The position numbers and the translations under genes are program-made. A stretch of DNA of 60,553 bases from Fimbriiglobus sp. Its GTDB lineage: Bacteria; Planctomycetota; Planctomycetia; Gemmatales; Gemmataceae. The stretch is from contig JALHQU010000001.1 in the NCBI GenBank assembly GCA_022841795.1, forward strand, positions 26,061 to 86,613, written 5' to 3'. The notes below the pieces were generated by a model, which saw nothing but the letters and a program-made list of their open reading frames with translations, was not told the DNA's origin and searched no databases. Positions 39,905-49,087 of the stretch are shown in pieces (within the stretch, counting starts at the first letter, position 1; every line of letters starts with the position of its first letter).

Positions 39905-41031
39905 CGAAGCGACAACTCCGAATCGCGATCCTGACCAGCGGGCGGTTCCACGTGTGCGACCTGGGCCGCGAACTGTCGCACCTCGGGCACGACGTGCGGT
40001 TCTATTCGCTCGTCCCGCCGCGGCGGACGAAGCGGTTCGGCCTGCCGGACGAGTGCAACCGCTGGCTGTTGCCCCGCCTCCTGCACCGGGCGGCGGCGGT
40101 CAAGCTGCTCGCCCGCACCCGGCTGCGGCACCGGGCGGACGAGGGGTTTCAGCGGGCGATCGACGCGGCGGGGGCGAAGGCGCTGGAGCCGTGCGACGTG
40201 TTCGTCGGCATGTCCGGCCTGTGCAACCGGGCGGCCGCCCGCGCCAAACAGCTCGGCGCGAAGGTGTGGATCGAGCGGTCCAGCCGGCACATCCTGTCCC
40301 AGAAGGAGATCCTGGACGGGATCGCCGGGGCGGACGCGGTGCAGGAGTACAGCGTCCGCCGCGAACTCCAGGACTACGCCCACGCCGACGTGATCTCCGT
40401 GCTCTCCCAGCACTGCGTGGACAGCTTCGTGGAACGCGGGTTCCCGCCCGACCGCATCGTCCGCAACCCGCCCGGCGTCAACCTGGACATGTTCCCGCCG
40501 ACCCCCGCCCCGCCGCCGGACCGGCCGACCGTGCTGATGGTCGGCACCTGGTGCCTGCGGAAGGGGTGTGACGTGCTGACCGCCGCGTGGCGGCGGCTGC
40601 CGGGCGTCCGCCTGCTGCACGTCGGTCCGGTGCAGGACTGCCCGCTGCCGACCGACCCGCTGTTCGAGCATGTGGACCCGGTGCCGCAGTTCGAACTCAC
40701 CCGGTTCTATGCCCGCGGGCACGTGTTCGCCTTGCCGTCGCGGGAGGAGGGGTTGGCGTACGTGCAGCTTCAGGCGCTGGCGAGCGGGCTGCGGCTGGTG
40801 TGCACCGACCGCACCGGCGGGGCCGACCTGGCCGCCATGATCCCCGACCGGGGGGCGGTGCGGGTGGTGCCGACGGACGACCCGGACGCCCTCGCGGTCG
40901 CGCTGGCCACCTCATTGGATGAGGCGAAGGCGGATACCGGGCTGCGGGAGAAGCTCGGGCCGGCGAAGGGCGAGCTGACGTGGGCGGCCTACGCCCGGCG
41001 GTACGAAGCCAACCTGTTCGAGAGGGTGTGA
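39901..41031 (+). CDS. Glycosyltransferase family 4-like with altered E-x7-E motif
   Basis: A 376-aa GT-B glycosyltransferase: IAILTSGRFHVCDLGRELS at the start, PPGVNLDMFPP near 194, VLMVGTWCLRKGCDVLTAAW near 213. The donor-site motif reads REEGLAYVQLQALASG near 281, so the second Glu of E-x7-E is Gln. This residue contacts the donor sugar in family 4 enzymes and the change may alter donor choice; some active members also vary here. The GTG start overlaps the previous stop. Confidence 0.84.
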   Translation: MTKRQLRIAILTSGRFHVCDLGRELSHLGHDVRFYSLVPPRRTKRFGLPDECNRWLLPRLLHRAAAVKLLARTRLRHRADEGFQRAIDAAGAKALEPCDVFVGMSGLCNRAAARAKQLGAKVWIERSSRHILSQKEILDGIAGADAVQEYSVRRELQDYAHADVISVLSQHCVDSFVERGFPPDRIVRNPPGVNLDMFPPTPAPPPDRPTVLMVGTWCLRKGCDVLTAAWRRLPGVRLLHVGPVQDCPLPTDPLFEHVDPVPQFELTRFYARGHVFALPSREEGLAYVQLQALASGLRLVCTDRTGGADLAAMIPDRGAVRVVPTDDPDALAVALATSLDEAKADTGLREKLGPAKGELTWAAYARRYEANLFERV

Positions 41032-41036
41032 CCGCG

Positions 41037-41735
41037 ATGCCCGCCCGCGCCCTGTTCCGCCTGGCCAAGTCGCTCGCTTTCGGGACGACGGAGCGGCCGT
41101 TCCGCGTGCGGAGCGGGGCGTTCCGCGGGTTCGAGATGACGCTCGACCCGAACCACCAGACGCAGTACATCCTCGGCCTGCACGAGCGGGAGGTCCACCG
41201 CTGGCTGGCCCCGCTGGCGGCCGGGGCGCGGACGGCGATCGACATCGGGGCGGCCAGCGGCGAGTACACCCTGTACTTCCTGAAGAAGACAGCGGTGGGA
41301 ACGGTCCTGACGTTCGACCCGGACGACGTGTCGCGGCGGCAGTTCGACGCGAACCTGGCCCTGAACGGGCTGGCGAACGACCCGCGGCTGGTGCCGTCAG
41401 CGAAGTTCGTACGGAGCGGGGAATCGACCGACTCCGTCACCCTCGACTCACTCGCCCGGACGCACCCGCTGCCGTTCGCCATCAAGATCGACGTGGACGG
41501 GGGGGAGACGGACATCCTCCGCGGGGCGGGCGAGCTGTTGAAGACCGGGCAGGCCCGATGGCTGATCGAGACGCACTCGGTCGAGCTGGAGGCCGAGTGC
41601 CGAGCGATCCTGACCGCGGCCGGCTATCGGGTGACGATCGTGCCGAACGCCTGGTGGCGGGCGATCGTGCCTGAGCAGCGGCCGATCCCGCACAACCGCT
41701 GGCTCGTCGCCTTCCCGGATGGGCCACCCGCATGA
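41037..41735 (+). CDS. FkbM family methyltransferase (2 of 3)
   Basis: A 232-aa methyltransferase, shorter than the first FkbM protein: motif I AIDIGAASGEYTLYFLKK near 65, LTFDPDDVSRRQFDANLALN near 91 and FAIKIDVDGGETDILRGAGE near 146, the FkbM hallmark with Asp instead of Glu at one place. It presumably O-methylates a sugar of the glycan. An in-frame GTG at 41028, overlapping the previous stop like several neighbours, is an alternative start adding three residues. Confidence 0.84.
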   Translation: MPARALFRLAKSLAFGTTERPFRVRSGAFRGFEMTLDPNHQTQYILGLHEREVHRWLAPLAAGARTAIDIGAASGEYTLYFLKKTAVGTVLTFDPDDVSRRQFDANLALNGLANDPRLVPSAKFVRSGESTDSVTLDSLARTHPLPFAIKIDVDGGETDILRGAGELLKTGQARWLIETHSVELEAECRAILTAAGYRVTIVPNAWWRAIVPEQRPIPHNRWLVAFPDGPPA

Positions 41736-43132
41736 GCGATTCCCTCGTCTTCGTCTGCTGGTTCGCGGCGTTCGGGCTGATCGTGCTGCGGTACCTGTGG
41801 GGCCGGCCGACGGCCGGGCTGCTGCTGTGCTACTGGGCGCAGCTCGCCCTCAACCACCTGTTCGGCCACCTGTGCTACACCCTGTCGGACGCGGCCGACG
41901 CGTACCTGGTTCGCAGCCGGGTCGGGTTCGAGGTGACCGGGTACGCGATCGTCGGGCTGTGCGTCGGGGTGGTGGCTTACGACACGGTCCTGTGGCTGCT
42001 GGCACCGGCCGCCACGCGGGCGAAGTCGGCGGCCGTCCTCGCCCCCCACCAGTTGGCCCACCTGAACCGCCTGGGCAGCTTCGCCCTCGGGTTCGGCGTG
42101 TTCTGCTACGCCCTCGGGCTGACCGGGGTGTACCAACTGCTGCCCAGCAGCACAGCCGTGTTCTCCGCCTCCTCCCAACTGTTCTTCGCCGGCCTGTGCA
42201 TGAAGTGGTGGGCGCTGCGACAGTTCGGCCGGTGGCGGGCGGCGTGGGTGTGGGCCGGCACCAGCCTGGTGTACCCGCTCGTCACCACCCTGGTCGGCGG
42301 GTTCATCGGGTTCGGGGTGACCGGACTGCTGATCATCGGCTGCTTCGTCGCCCCGGCCGTCCGCGGGCGGTGGGTGTGGGTCACCCTCAGCCCGGTCATC
42401 GTGTACCTCGGCCTGTCCGTGTGGGTCACCTACGCCGCCACCCGCACCGAGCTGCGGGAGCAGATCAAGGACCGGGTGTCGATCGGCACCCGGTTCAACG
42501 TGCTGTACGACGGCATGGTCAACCGCTGGGCGTGGATCGACCTGAACGACCCGCCCCAACTGCTCGCCCTGGAGCGGCTGAACCAGAACATCCTGATCGG
42601 CGACAGCGTGCGGTACCTGGAGACCGGGCAGGGGCTGCCGGCGAACGGGGAGACGCTGATCGACGCCTTCCGCGCCCTGGTGCCCCGCATCCTGTGGCCG
42701 GACAAGCCGGCGTTCGGCGGGAGCGGCGACCTGGTCACCCGGTACACCGGGGTGCAGTTCGCCGAGGGCACGTCCGTCGGCATCGGGCAGGCGATGGAGC
42801 TGTACGTCAACTTCGGCCGGCCGGCGGTGCTCGCCGGGTTCGTCCTGCTCGGCCTGCTGGTCACCCACCTGGACCGGCAGGCGTCCCGCGGGCTGACCAC
42901 CGGCTCCGGCCAGCGGTTCCTGTACGCCTTCTGCCTCGGGCACGCGGCGACGGCCGTACTCGGGGCGTTCTCCGAAACCCTGCCGGCGCTCATCGGCGTG
43001 GTCGTGCTCGTCACCGTCACCGTGCAGTTGTTCACCGCCGCCGACCGGAGCGGGCTGCTGGCCGGCCGGCGAGGGGCGGGGCGTCGGCCCGAGGTGTTGA
43101 GACCGACCGACCCCACACGCGGGAAGGGGTAG
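41732..43132 (+). CDS. Wzy-like polysaccharide polymerase (membrane protein)
   Basis: A 466-aa protein with about ten to twelve hydrophobic segments and a large loop at about 240-330, the layout of O-antigen polymerases and ligases (Wzy/WaaL superfamily). The loop segment ALVPRILWPDKPAFG near 313 recalls the R-x-x-x-P motifs of oligosaccharide-repeat-unit polymerases in exosortase loci. Such enzymes join lipid-linked repeat units on the outer face of the inner membrane. Its presence with an ABC exporter is unusual. The ATG overlaps the previous stop by 4 bases. Confidence 0.72.
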   Translation: MSDSLVFVCWFAAFGLIVLRYLWGRPTAGLLLCYWAQLALNHLFGHLCYTLSDAADAYLVRSRVGFEVTGYAIVGLCVGVVAYDTVLWLLAPAATRAKSAAVLAPHQLAHLNRLGSFALGFGVFCYALGLTGVYQLLPSSTAVFSASSQLFFAGLCMKWWALRQFGRWRAAWVWAGTSLVYPLVTTLVGGFIGFGVTGLLIIGCFVAPAVRGRWVWVTLSPVIVYLGLSVWVTYAATRTELREQIKDRVSIGTRFNVLYDGMVNRWAWIDLNDPPQLLALERLNQNILIGDSVRYLETGQGLPANGETLIDAFRALVPRILWPDKPAFGGSGDLVTRYTGVQFAEGTSVGIGQAMELYVNFGRPAVLAGFVLLGLLVTHLDRQASRGLTTGSGQRFLYAFCLGHAATAVLGAFSETLPALIGVVVLVTVTVQLFTAADRSGLLAGRRGAGRRPEVLRPTDPTRGKG

Positions 43133-44082
43133 TGCGAACCCGAGTGGCCGTCGTCGTGCCGACGTACAACGGCGCCGACGTGGTCGGGGCGGCGTTGCGG
43201 TCGCTGGCCGAACAGCGGGACGCCCCCTGGGACCAGGTGCGACAGGTGGTGGTTTCGGACGACGCCTCGACGGACGGCACGGCGGATGCGGCCGAGCGGG
43301 CGTGGCCGGCTAACCACCCGGCCGAACTGGTCGTGCAGCGGCGGCCGGCCAACGGCGGCATGTGGCGGAATAAGAACGGGGCGATCGAATCGGTGGCGGG
43401 GGTGGCCGACTGGGCGCTCATCCTCCACCAGGACGACCTGGCCGAACCCACCTGGCTGCGGGATACGGTCCGGCACTTGAACGCGGCGGACGACGAAGTA
43501 ATCAGCGTGAGCAGCGACTGGATCACCGAACACGCCGACGGGCGGGTGGAGGGGCGGGCCGACCACACCGGGGCGGTGCGACCGCACGCCGGCCCGGCGG
43601 CCATCCGGAACACCCTTCGGGTCGGCTGCTGGTGGCACATCTCGGGGGCGGCGGTGCGGGTGAACGAGTTCCTGCGGGGCGGGGGGTTCTCCACCCGGTA
43701 CGCCTACTACGGCGACTGGGAGTTCGTCCTGCGGTCGCTCCGGAGCGGACGGCAGATCGATTTCATTGACCTGCCGCTCATCCGCTTCCGCCGGTCCGCC
43801 CGTGCGGAAAGCAACCGCTGCCTGAGCCAGAGCCTGGACGTGACCGAGTGGTGCGACCTGTACCCCGCTTACGCCCGGTACCTGAACGGCCGGGAGGCGG
43901 CGCGGCAGTACTGGGAGCGATCCAACTGGCTGGCCCGGCGGGTGGCCCGCGGGCTGGTGTCCCGCCGGTATCAGGTGAGCCGGGACGCGCTGCGGGCGGC
44001 CCGCCGGATGGCCGGCATGGCCTTCTCGCAGTGGCGCTCCGCGGGAGAGAAGGTATCGGTCGCTGGAGCGTCCGCCCCGTGA
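43132..44082 (+). CDS. Glycosyltransferase family 2
   Basis: A 316-aa GT-A enzyme: VAVVVPTYNGADVVGAAL at 5-22, SDDASTDGTADAAERAW near 42 (nucleotide-binding Asp residues) and LILHQDDLAEP near 95 (metal-binding Asp pair). An extra C-terminal helical region of about 80 residues (LNGREAARQYWERSNW) could bind acceptor or membrane. The GTG start overlaps the last base of the previous stop codon. Specificity unknown. Confidence 0.87.
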   Translation: MRTRVAVVVPTYNGADVVGAALRSLAEQRDAPWDQVRQVVVSDDASTDGTADAAERAWPANHPAELVVQRRPANGGMWRNKNGAIESVAGVADWALILHQDDLAEPTWLRDTVRHLNAADDEVISVSSDWITEHADGRVEGRADHTGAVRPHAGPAAIRNTLRVGCWWHISGAAVRVNEFLRGGGFSTRYAYYGDWEFVLRSLRSGRQIDFIDLPLIRFRRSARAESNRCLSQSLDVTEWCDLYPAYARYLNGREAARQYWERSNWLARRVARGLVSRRYQVSRDALRAARRMAGMAFSQWRSAGEKVSVAGASAP

Positions 44083-44087
44083 CCCGG

Positions 44088-45152
44088 ATGATCGGCCTGT
44101 TCAGCGGCCTGGACCCGGCCACCGGCGGCATCGCCGTGAGCGGCCGGTCCGCGTGGGCCGGGGCGATCGGGCGGACCGCTGCCGATCTGGTGTGCTATGG
44201 CGCCGTCGGCCCGCGGGACGGCTTGCCCCTGCCCGGCCGGGTGGTCGAATCGGTCAGCCGGTACCGGCTGGCCGGGAAGCTGCTCGCCCGGTCATGGCCG
44301 GCCAACGTGTGCGTCGTGTGGCACGTCGGCCTGCTGAAACTGTTGCCGTTCCTCCGCGGGTTCCGCGGTCGGGTGGTGCTGTTCCTGCACGGCATCGAGG
44401 TGTGGCGGCCGGTCGGCCGGCTGACCCGCCGGCTGCTCGACCGGGTGGACCTGTTCCTGAGCAACAGCGAGTACACCTGGCGGCGGTTCCTCACGTTCGC
44501 CCCGTGGTTGTCTGACGCCTGCCACCGCACCGTTCACCTGGGGTGGGGCGAACCGCTCGCCGCGCCGCCCCCCGCCCCGAGCGAGGTGCCGTCGGCGGTG
44601 ATCGTCGCTCGGTTGGCGAAGGCGGAAGACTACAAAGGCCACCGCGAGCTGATCCGGGCGTGGCCGGCGGTGCGGGAGCAGGTGCCGGGGGCGCGGCTTG
44701 AGGTCGCGGGCGACGGCGACCTGCGGCCGGAGTTGGAGCAACTCGCGGGTGAACTCGGCGTGACGGACGGCGTGCGATTCCACGGCCGCGTGAGTGAGGG
44801 ACGGAAGGCGGAACTGCTCGCCCACGCCCGGTGCCTGGCCATGCCCAGCCGCGGGGAGGGGTTCGGGCTGGTGTACCTGGAGGCCATGCGGCTCGGCCGG
44901 CCGTGCCTGGTAAGCGACTGCGACGCCGGCCGCGAGGTGGTGAACCCGCCGGAGTGCGGGCTGGCCGTAAACCCGGCTGACGCGGGCGAACTGACCGACG
45001 CGCTCGTCCGGTTGCTCACCCCCGGCCGAGAGTGGGACGACTGGTCGGCTGCCGCTCGCCGGCGGTACGAGGCCGAGTTCACCGAGTCCGCGTTCCACCG
45101 GCGGCTGGCCGAACAACTGGCTACCCACCCCGCACTTGCCCCCGTTCCCTGA
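44088..45152 (+). CDS. Glycosyltransferase family 4
   Basis: A 354-aa retaining GT-B enzyme: LFSGLDPATGGIAVSGR at the start, FLHGIEVWRPVGRL near 98, VIVARLAKAEDYKGHRELI near 167 and MPSRGEGFGLVYLEAMRLG near 246 with a full E-x7-E motif. The ATG at 44088 is used; the in-frame GTG at 44079, which overlaps the previous stop, would add three residues. Specificity unknown. Confidence 0.87.
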   Translation: MIGLFSGLDPATGGIAVSGRSAWAGAIGRTAADLVCYGAVGPRDGLPLPGRVVESVSRYRLAGKLLARSWPANVCVVWHVGLLKLLPFLRGFRGRVVLFLHGIEVWRPVGRLTRRLLDRVDLFLSNSEYTWRRFLTFAPWLSDACHRTVHLGWGEPLAAPPPAPSEVPSAVIVARLAKAEDYKGHRELIRAWPAVREQVPGARLEVAGDGDLRPELEQLAGELGVTDGVRFHGRVSEGRKAELLAHARCLAMPSRGEGFGLVYLEAMRLGRPCLVSDCDAGREVVNPPECGLAVNPADAGELTDALVRLLTPGREWDDWSAAARRRYEAEFTESAFHRRLAEQLATHPALAPVP

Positions 45153-45162
45153 CCGAGGCCCG

Positions 45163-46026
45163 ATGTCACGCCGCCGCTTCGACTGGACTTCGAGCACCGC
45201 CGGGGACCTGGACCGGGTCCGCCAACTGGACGCCACCATGGCGGCGTTCTACAGCCGGCCGGACACCCGCGAGCGGTACCAGGCGATGCTCGACTCGCCG
45301 GAGTGCCAACAGCCGCAGACGGAGGCGGCCCTGGCGCGGGCGGTGGTCGCCCGCGGGCCGTCGCGGGTGATCGAGGTCGGGTGCGGTCGCGGGCGGATGT
45401 ACCAGGCGCTGCGGGCGGCCGGGTACGCCGGGGCGTACACCGGGCTGGAGATGTCCGCGGAGGTGATCGAACGGAACCGGCAACTGTACCCGGATCAGAC
45501 GTGGGAGTGCGGGTCGGTGTACGCCGCCCCGTTCGCCGACGGGTCGGCGGACGCGGTGTTCGCCTTCTTCGTGCTCGAACACTGCGTGTATCCGGAGCGG
45601 GCGCTGGCCGAGATGCTGCGGTGGGTGCGGCCGGGCGGGGCGGTGCTGCTCACCTTCCCGGACTTCGTCGAGATGGGGATGTTCGGCTCGCAGCCGCTCG
45701 GCCTGCGGGCGGGGAACGCGAAAGAGTTGCTCCGCCGCGGACGGCTGCTGTGCGCGTGCGTCGGGCTGTACGACTCGCGGGTGCGGCTGCCCGCCGCCCT
45801 GCGGTCGGCCGTCGCCAAGCACGGCCCGTTCCCGGTCAACCTCAGCCCGTGGTGCGTTCAGGAGACCGGCCCGCTCGGGCCGGACATGGACGCGGTGTAT
45901 ATCGCGTCGAAGGCCGAGGTGCGGGCATGGGCCGAACAGCGGGGGCTGGCGGTGCGGTTCCCCGAGGGCACGGACGGCCATTACCGGATCAACGCGCTGA
46001 TCGAACTGGCGAAGGGGGGCAGCTGA
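45163..46026 (+). CDS. Class I SAM-dependent methyltransferase
   Basis: A 287-aa methyltransferase with motif I VIEVGCGRGRMYQAL near 67, YTGLEMSAEVIERNRQLYP near 91 and the Methyltransf_11-type ADGSADAVFAFFVLEHC near 124. A C-terminal part of about 110 residues without a known motif may bind the acceptor. The ATG at 45163 is preceded by GAGG. The next gene, an AsnB-type amidotransferase, begins 1 base after the stop. Confidence 0.82.
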   Translation: MSRRRFDWTSSTAGDLDRVRQLDATMAAFYSRPDTRERYQAMLDSPECQQPQTEAALARAVVARGPSRVIEVGCGRGRMYQALRAAGYAGAYTGLEMSAEVIERNRQLYPDQTWECGSVYAAPFADGSADAVFAFFVLEHCVYPERALAEMLRWVRPGGAVLLTFPDFVEMGMFGSQPLGLRAGNAKELLRRGRLLCACVGLYDSRVRLPAALRSAVAKHGPFPVNLSPWCVQETGPLGPDMDAVYIASKAEVRAWAEQRGLAVRFPEGTDGHYRINALIELAKGGS

Positions 46027-46027
46027 C

Positions 46028-47911
46028 GTGTGCGGGCTGGCCGGGCTGATCCACCCGAACCGCGACGCGGCCCACGCCGCCGCCGCCGCCATGACCGCCG
46101 CCGTGCGGCACCGCGGGCCGGACGCTGACGGGCTGGACCTGTTCCTGTTCGGACGGCAGTTCGTCGCCCTCGGCCACCGGCGGCTGTCGATTCTCGACCT
46201 GTCCCCGATCGGCCACCAGCCGATGACCGACCCGGCGACCGGCAACGTCCTCGTGTTCAACGGCGAGATCTACAACTTCCGCACGCTCCAGCGAGAACTA
46301 CGGGCCGAGGGAGTGGAGTTCCGCAGTACCGGCGATTCCGAGGTGTTGCTGGTCGCCCTCGCCCGCTGGGGCGTGTCGGCCACGCTCAAGCGGCTTGAAG
46401 GGATGTACGCCTTCGCCTTCCTCGATCGCCGCGACAACCGGCTGACACTGGCCCGCGACCCGCTCGGCATCAAGCCGATGTACGTGGCCGAAACGAACGG
46501 CGGCGGGCTGGCGTTCGCCAGTGAGGTGCGGGCGGTACTGGCGTCCGGGCTGGTGCCGAACGCGATCGACCGCCGCGGGCTGGCCGGGTTCCTGGCCTAC
46601 GGCGCCGTTCAGCACCCGTTCACGCTGTACGAGCGGGTGCGCTCACTCCCGCCGGGCAGCTACCAGCAGTTCGCCGCCACGGACGGCGGATGGACGGCCG
46701 ACCGGCCGGTGTCGTTCTGGTCGTACCCCGATCCGGTGCCGGTGGATGCGACGACGGCAACCCGCACCGTTCGGGAAACGGTCGCCGCCGCCGTCCGGGA
46801 TCACCTGATCGCCGACGTGCCGGTGGGCGTGTTCCTGTCCGCCGGACTGGACAGCACGATCGTGGCCGGGTTGGCGGGTGAGGGGGCGCCGGACCTGCGG
46901 GCGTTCACCGTCGGGTTCGATGACCACCCGGACCTGAGCGAGATGACACTGGCGGCGGACACGGCGAAGCGGTTCGGGCTGACGCACGTGCCGATCAACC
47001 TGCCGGCGGCGGATGCCGAGGATGCGTTCGGCGAGTGGCTGACCGCCGCCGACCAGCCGTCCATCGACGGGCTGAACACGTTCGTCATCAGCAAGGCGGT
47101 GCGGCGGGAGGGGATGAAGGTGGCCCTGTCCGGGCTGGGGGCGGACGAGCTGTTCGGCGGGTACCCGAGCTTCCGCGACGTGCCGCGATTGATGCGGGTG
47201 CGGCGGCGGGTGGGGTGGCTGCCGGGCGGGGTGCGACGGGGGCTGGCCGGGGCGGTGGCCCTCCGCAAGCCGGCGGCGGTGCGGCGGAAGCTGTCCGACA
47301 TGATGGCCGGTAACGGGTCGCTGACCGACCTGTACTTCCACCGCCGCCGCGTGCTGTCCGACCGCGAGATGACCGCGCTCGGCTTCCGCTCATCCGACCT
47401 CGGCCTGACCCCGGACTACCACGACCGATCGGAATTCGACGGCATTGATGCCTCCGACCCGGTGCGGGCGGTGTCGCACCTGGAGTCGCGGTTCTACCAG
47501 GGGAACATGCTGCTGCGGGACTCGGACGTGATGGGCATGGCGCACGGGCTGGAAATCCGCGTGCCGTTCCTCGACCGCCGGCTGCTCGACATGGTTCACG
47601 CCATGCCCGGTGAGGTGCTGTTGCCGCCCGGTACGCCCGGCAAGCACCTGCTGCGGCAGGCGTTCGCCCACCTGCTCCGGCCGGAGCTGACGAACCGGCC
47701 GAAGACCGGGTTCACCCTGCCGGTCGCCCGCTGGATGCTCGGTCCGCTGCGGGACCGCTGCCGGTCGGCGCTCGCCGCTTGCGCTGACAGATTTGGGTTG
47801 CCGGCATCGGCGGTGCAGGGGGTGTGGGCCGAGTTCGAGCGGCAGCCGGCCGGCCCGCAGTGGACGCGGGCGCTCGCACTGGTGGCGGCCGGGGACTTCG
47901 TGTCCCGGTGA
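46028..47911 (+). CDS. asnB: Glutamine-dependent asparagine synthetase-like amidotransferase
   Basis: A 627-aa two-domain enzyme: an N-terminal glutaminase with nucleophile Cys2 (MCGLAGL) and HRGPDADG near 30, and a C-terminal synthetase domain with the ATP PP-loop SAGLDST near 270. It would transfer ammonia from glutamine to a carboxylate. In exopolysaccharide and exosortase loci such AsnB paralogues are thought to amidate uronic acids or similar sugars rather than make free asparagine. That is the likelier job here, from context. The GTG start is fixed by the need for Cys2. Confidence 0.92.
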   Translation: MCGLAGLIHPNRDAAHAAAAAMTAAVRHRGPDADGLDLFLFGRQFVALGHRRLSILDLSPIGHQPMTDPATGNVLVFNGEIYNFRTLQRELRAEGVEFRSTGDSEVLLVALARWGVSATLKRLEGMYAFAFLDRRDNRLTLARDPLGIKPMYVAETNGGGLAFASEVRAVLASGLVPNAIDRRGLAGFLAYGAVQHPFTLYERVRSLPPGSYQQFAATDGGWTADRPVSFWSYPDPVPVDATTATRTVRETVAAAVRDHLIADVPVGVFLSAGLDSTIVAGLAGEGAPDLRAFTVGFDDHPDLSEMTLAADTAKRFGLTHVPINLPAADAEDAFGEWLTAADQPSIDGLNTFVISKAVRREGMKVALSGLGADELFGGYPSFRDVPRLMRVRRRVGWLPGGVRRGLAGAVALRKPAAVRRKLSDMMAGNGSLTDLYFHRRRVLSDREMTALGFRSSDLGLTPDYHDRSEFDGIDASDPVRAVSHLESRFYQGNMLLRDSDVMGMAHGLEIRVPFLDRRLLDMVHAMPGEVLLPPGTPGKHLLRQAFAHLLRPELTNRPKTGFTLPVARWMLGPLRDRCRSALAACADRFGLPASAVQGVWAEFERQPAGPQWTRALALVAAGDFVSR

Positions 47912-49083
47912 TCCGCGTGCTGCACGTCATCCCTTCGGTCGCCCCGCGGTACGGGGGGCCGAGTACGGCGATCGCCGCGATGTGCGACGCGCTGAACCGC
48001 GCCACCGGGGTGACGGCCGAGATCGCCGCGACGGATGCGGACGGCCTCGGGCGATACGACCGGGCGGCGTGGAAGTCGGCCACCCCGCTGCACCTGTTCC
48101 CAGTGGACGGGTCCGAGCGAACGAAGCGGTCGTCGGTCCTGCGAGATTGGCTGAACGTGAACACAGCGAACTACGACCTCGTTCACACGCACTCGGTGTG
48201 GAACCACCCGGTGTACGCCGCCCGCCGCGCCGCGGTCCGGCACCGCAAACCGCTGGTGTACCGCCCGTGCGGCATGTTGTCGGACTACACCTGGTCGCGG
48301 AACCGGCTGGCGAAGGTGGCGTACTGGCTGGCCCGCGAGCGGGGGAACGTGCGGGCGGCGGCGATCCTCCACTGCACCAGCGACGGGGAAGCGGCGGAGG
48401 TGCGGGCACACCGGGCCGTCCGCGGGCGGGTGGAGGTGATCCCGAACGGGGTGGACGCGGCGGCGTGGACGACTCCGGCGAGCCGGGACGAACTGCGACG
48501 GCGGTGCGGAGCGAATGCGGCTGGCCGGCCGATCGTGCTGTACCTGTCCCGCCTGCACCCGAAGAAGGGGTTGACCGAGTTCCTACTGCCGGCGCTGGCC
48601 CGGCTGGACTCGTCGGCGTTCTTGGCGGTCGTCGGCGGGCCGGACGATCACGCCCCGGGATACGAAGCCGAGGTGCGGGACACGATCACACGCCTCGGGC
48701 TGGCCGGCCGCGTGGCCCTGCTCGGCCCGGTGCCGGCCGCGGAGCGGTGGGCGATGTTCGACGGTGCGGACGTGTTCGCCCTGCCCAGCCGGTCGGAGAA
48801 CTTCGGCATCGTGGTGGCGGAAGCGATGGCCCGCGGCTGCCCGGTGCTGATCACAGACGGCGTGCAGGCGCACGAACACGTCACGCGGGCCGGGGCCGGG
48901 GTGGTGACGGCAACGACGATGGATGAGGTAACGGACGGGCTGAACCGACTGCTGGCGGACGTGAACAACCGAACCGACATGGGGAACCGCGGCCGGGCCT
49001 ACGCCCGCGAGCAGTTCGACTGGGACCGCATCGCCGGGCGACTGGCGACCATCTACCGCGAACTAGCCTCCGGCAAAGGCTGA
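47908..49083 (+). CDS. Glycosyltransferase family 4
   Basis: A 391-aa retaining GT-B enzyme: VLHVIPSVAPRYGGPSTAI at 4-22 (the family's PxxGG loop), VYRPCGMLSDYTWSRN near 116, VIPNGVDAAAW near 175, LYLSRLHPKKGLTEFLLPAL near 212 and LPSRSENFGIVVAEAMARG near 292 with E-x7-E. The GTG start overlaps the asnB stop. Specificity unknown. Confidence 0.89.
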   Translation: MIRVLHVIPSVAPRYGGPSTAIAAMCDALNRATGVTAEIAATDADGLGRYDRAAWKSATPLHLFPVDGSERTKRSSVLRDWLNVNTANYDLVHTHSVWNHPVYAARRAAVRHRKPLVYRPCGMLSDYTWSRNRLAKVAYWLARERGNVRAAAILHCTSDGEAAEVRAHRAVRGRVEVIPNGVDAAAWTTPASRDELRRRCGANAAGRPIVLYLSRLHPKKGLTEFLLPALARLDSSAFLAVVGGPDDHAPGYEAEVRDTITRLGLAGRVALLGPVPAAERWAMFDGADVFALPSRSENFGIVVAEAMARGCPVLITDGVQAHEHVTRAGAGVVTATTMDEVTDGLNRLLADVNNRTDMGNRGRAYAREQFDWDRIAGRLATIYRELASGKG

Positions 49084-49087
49084 CCGC

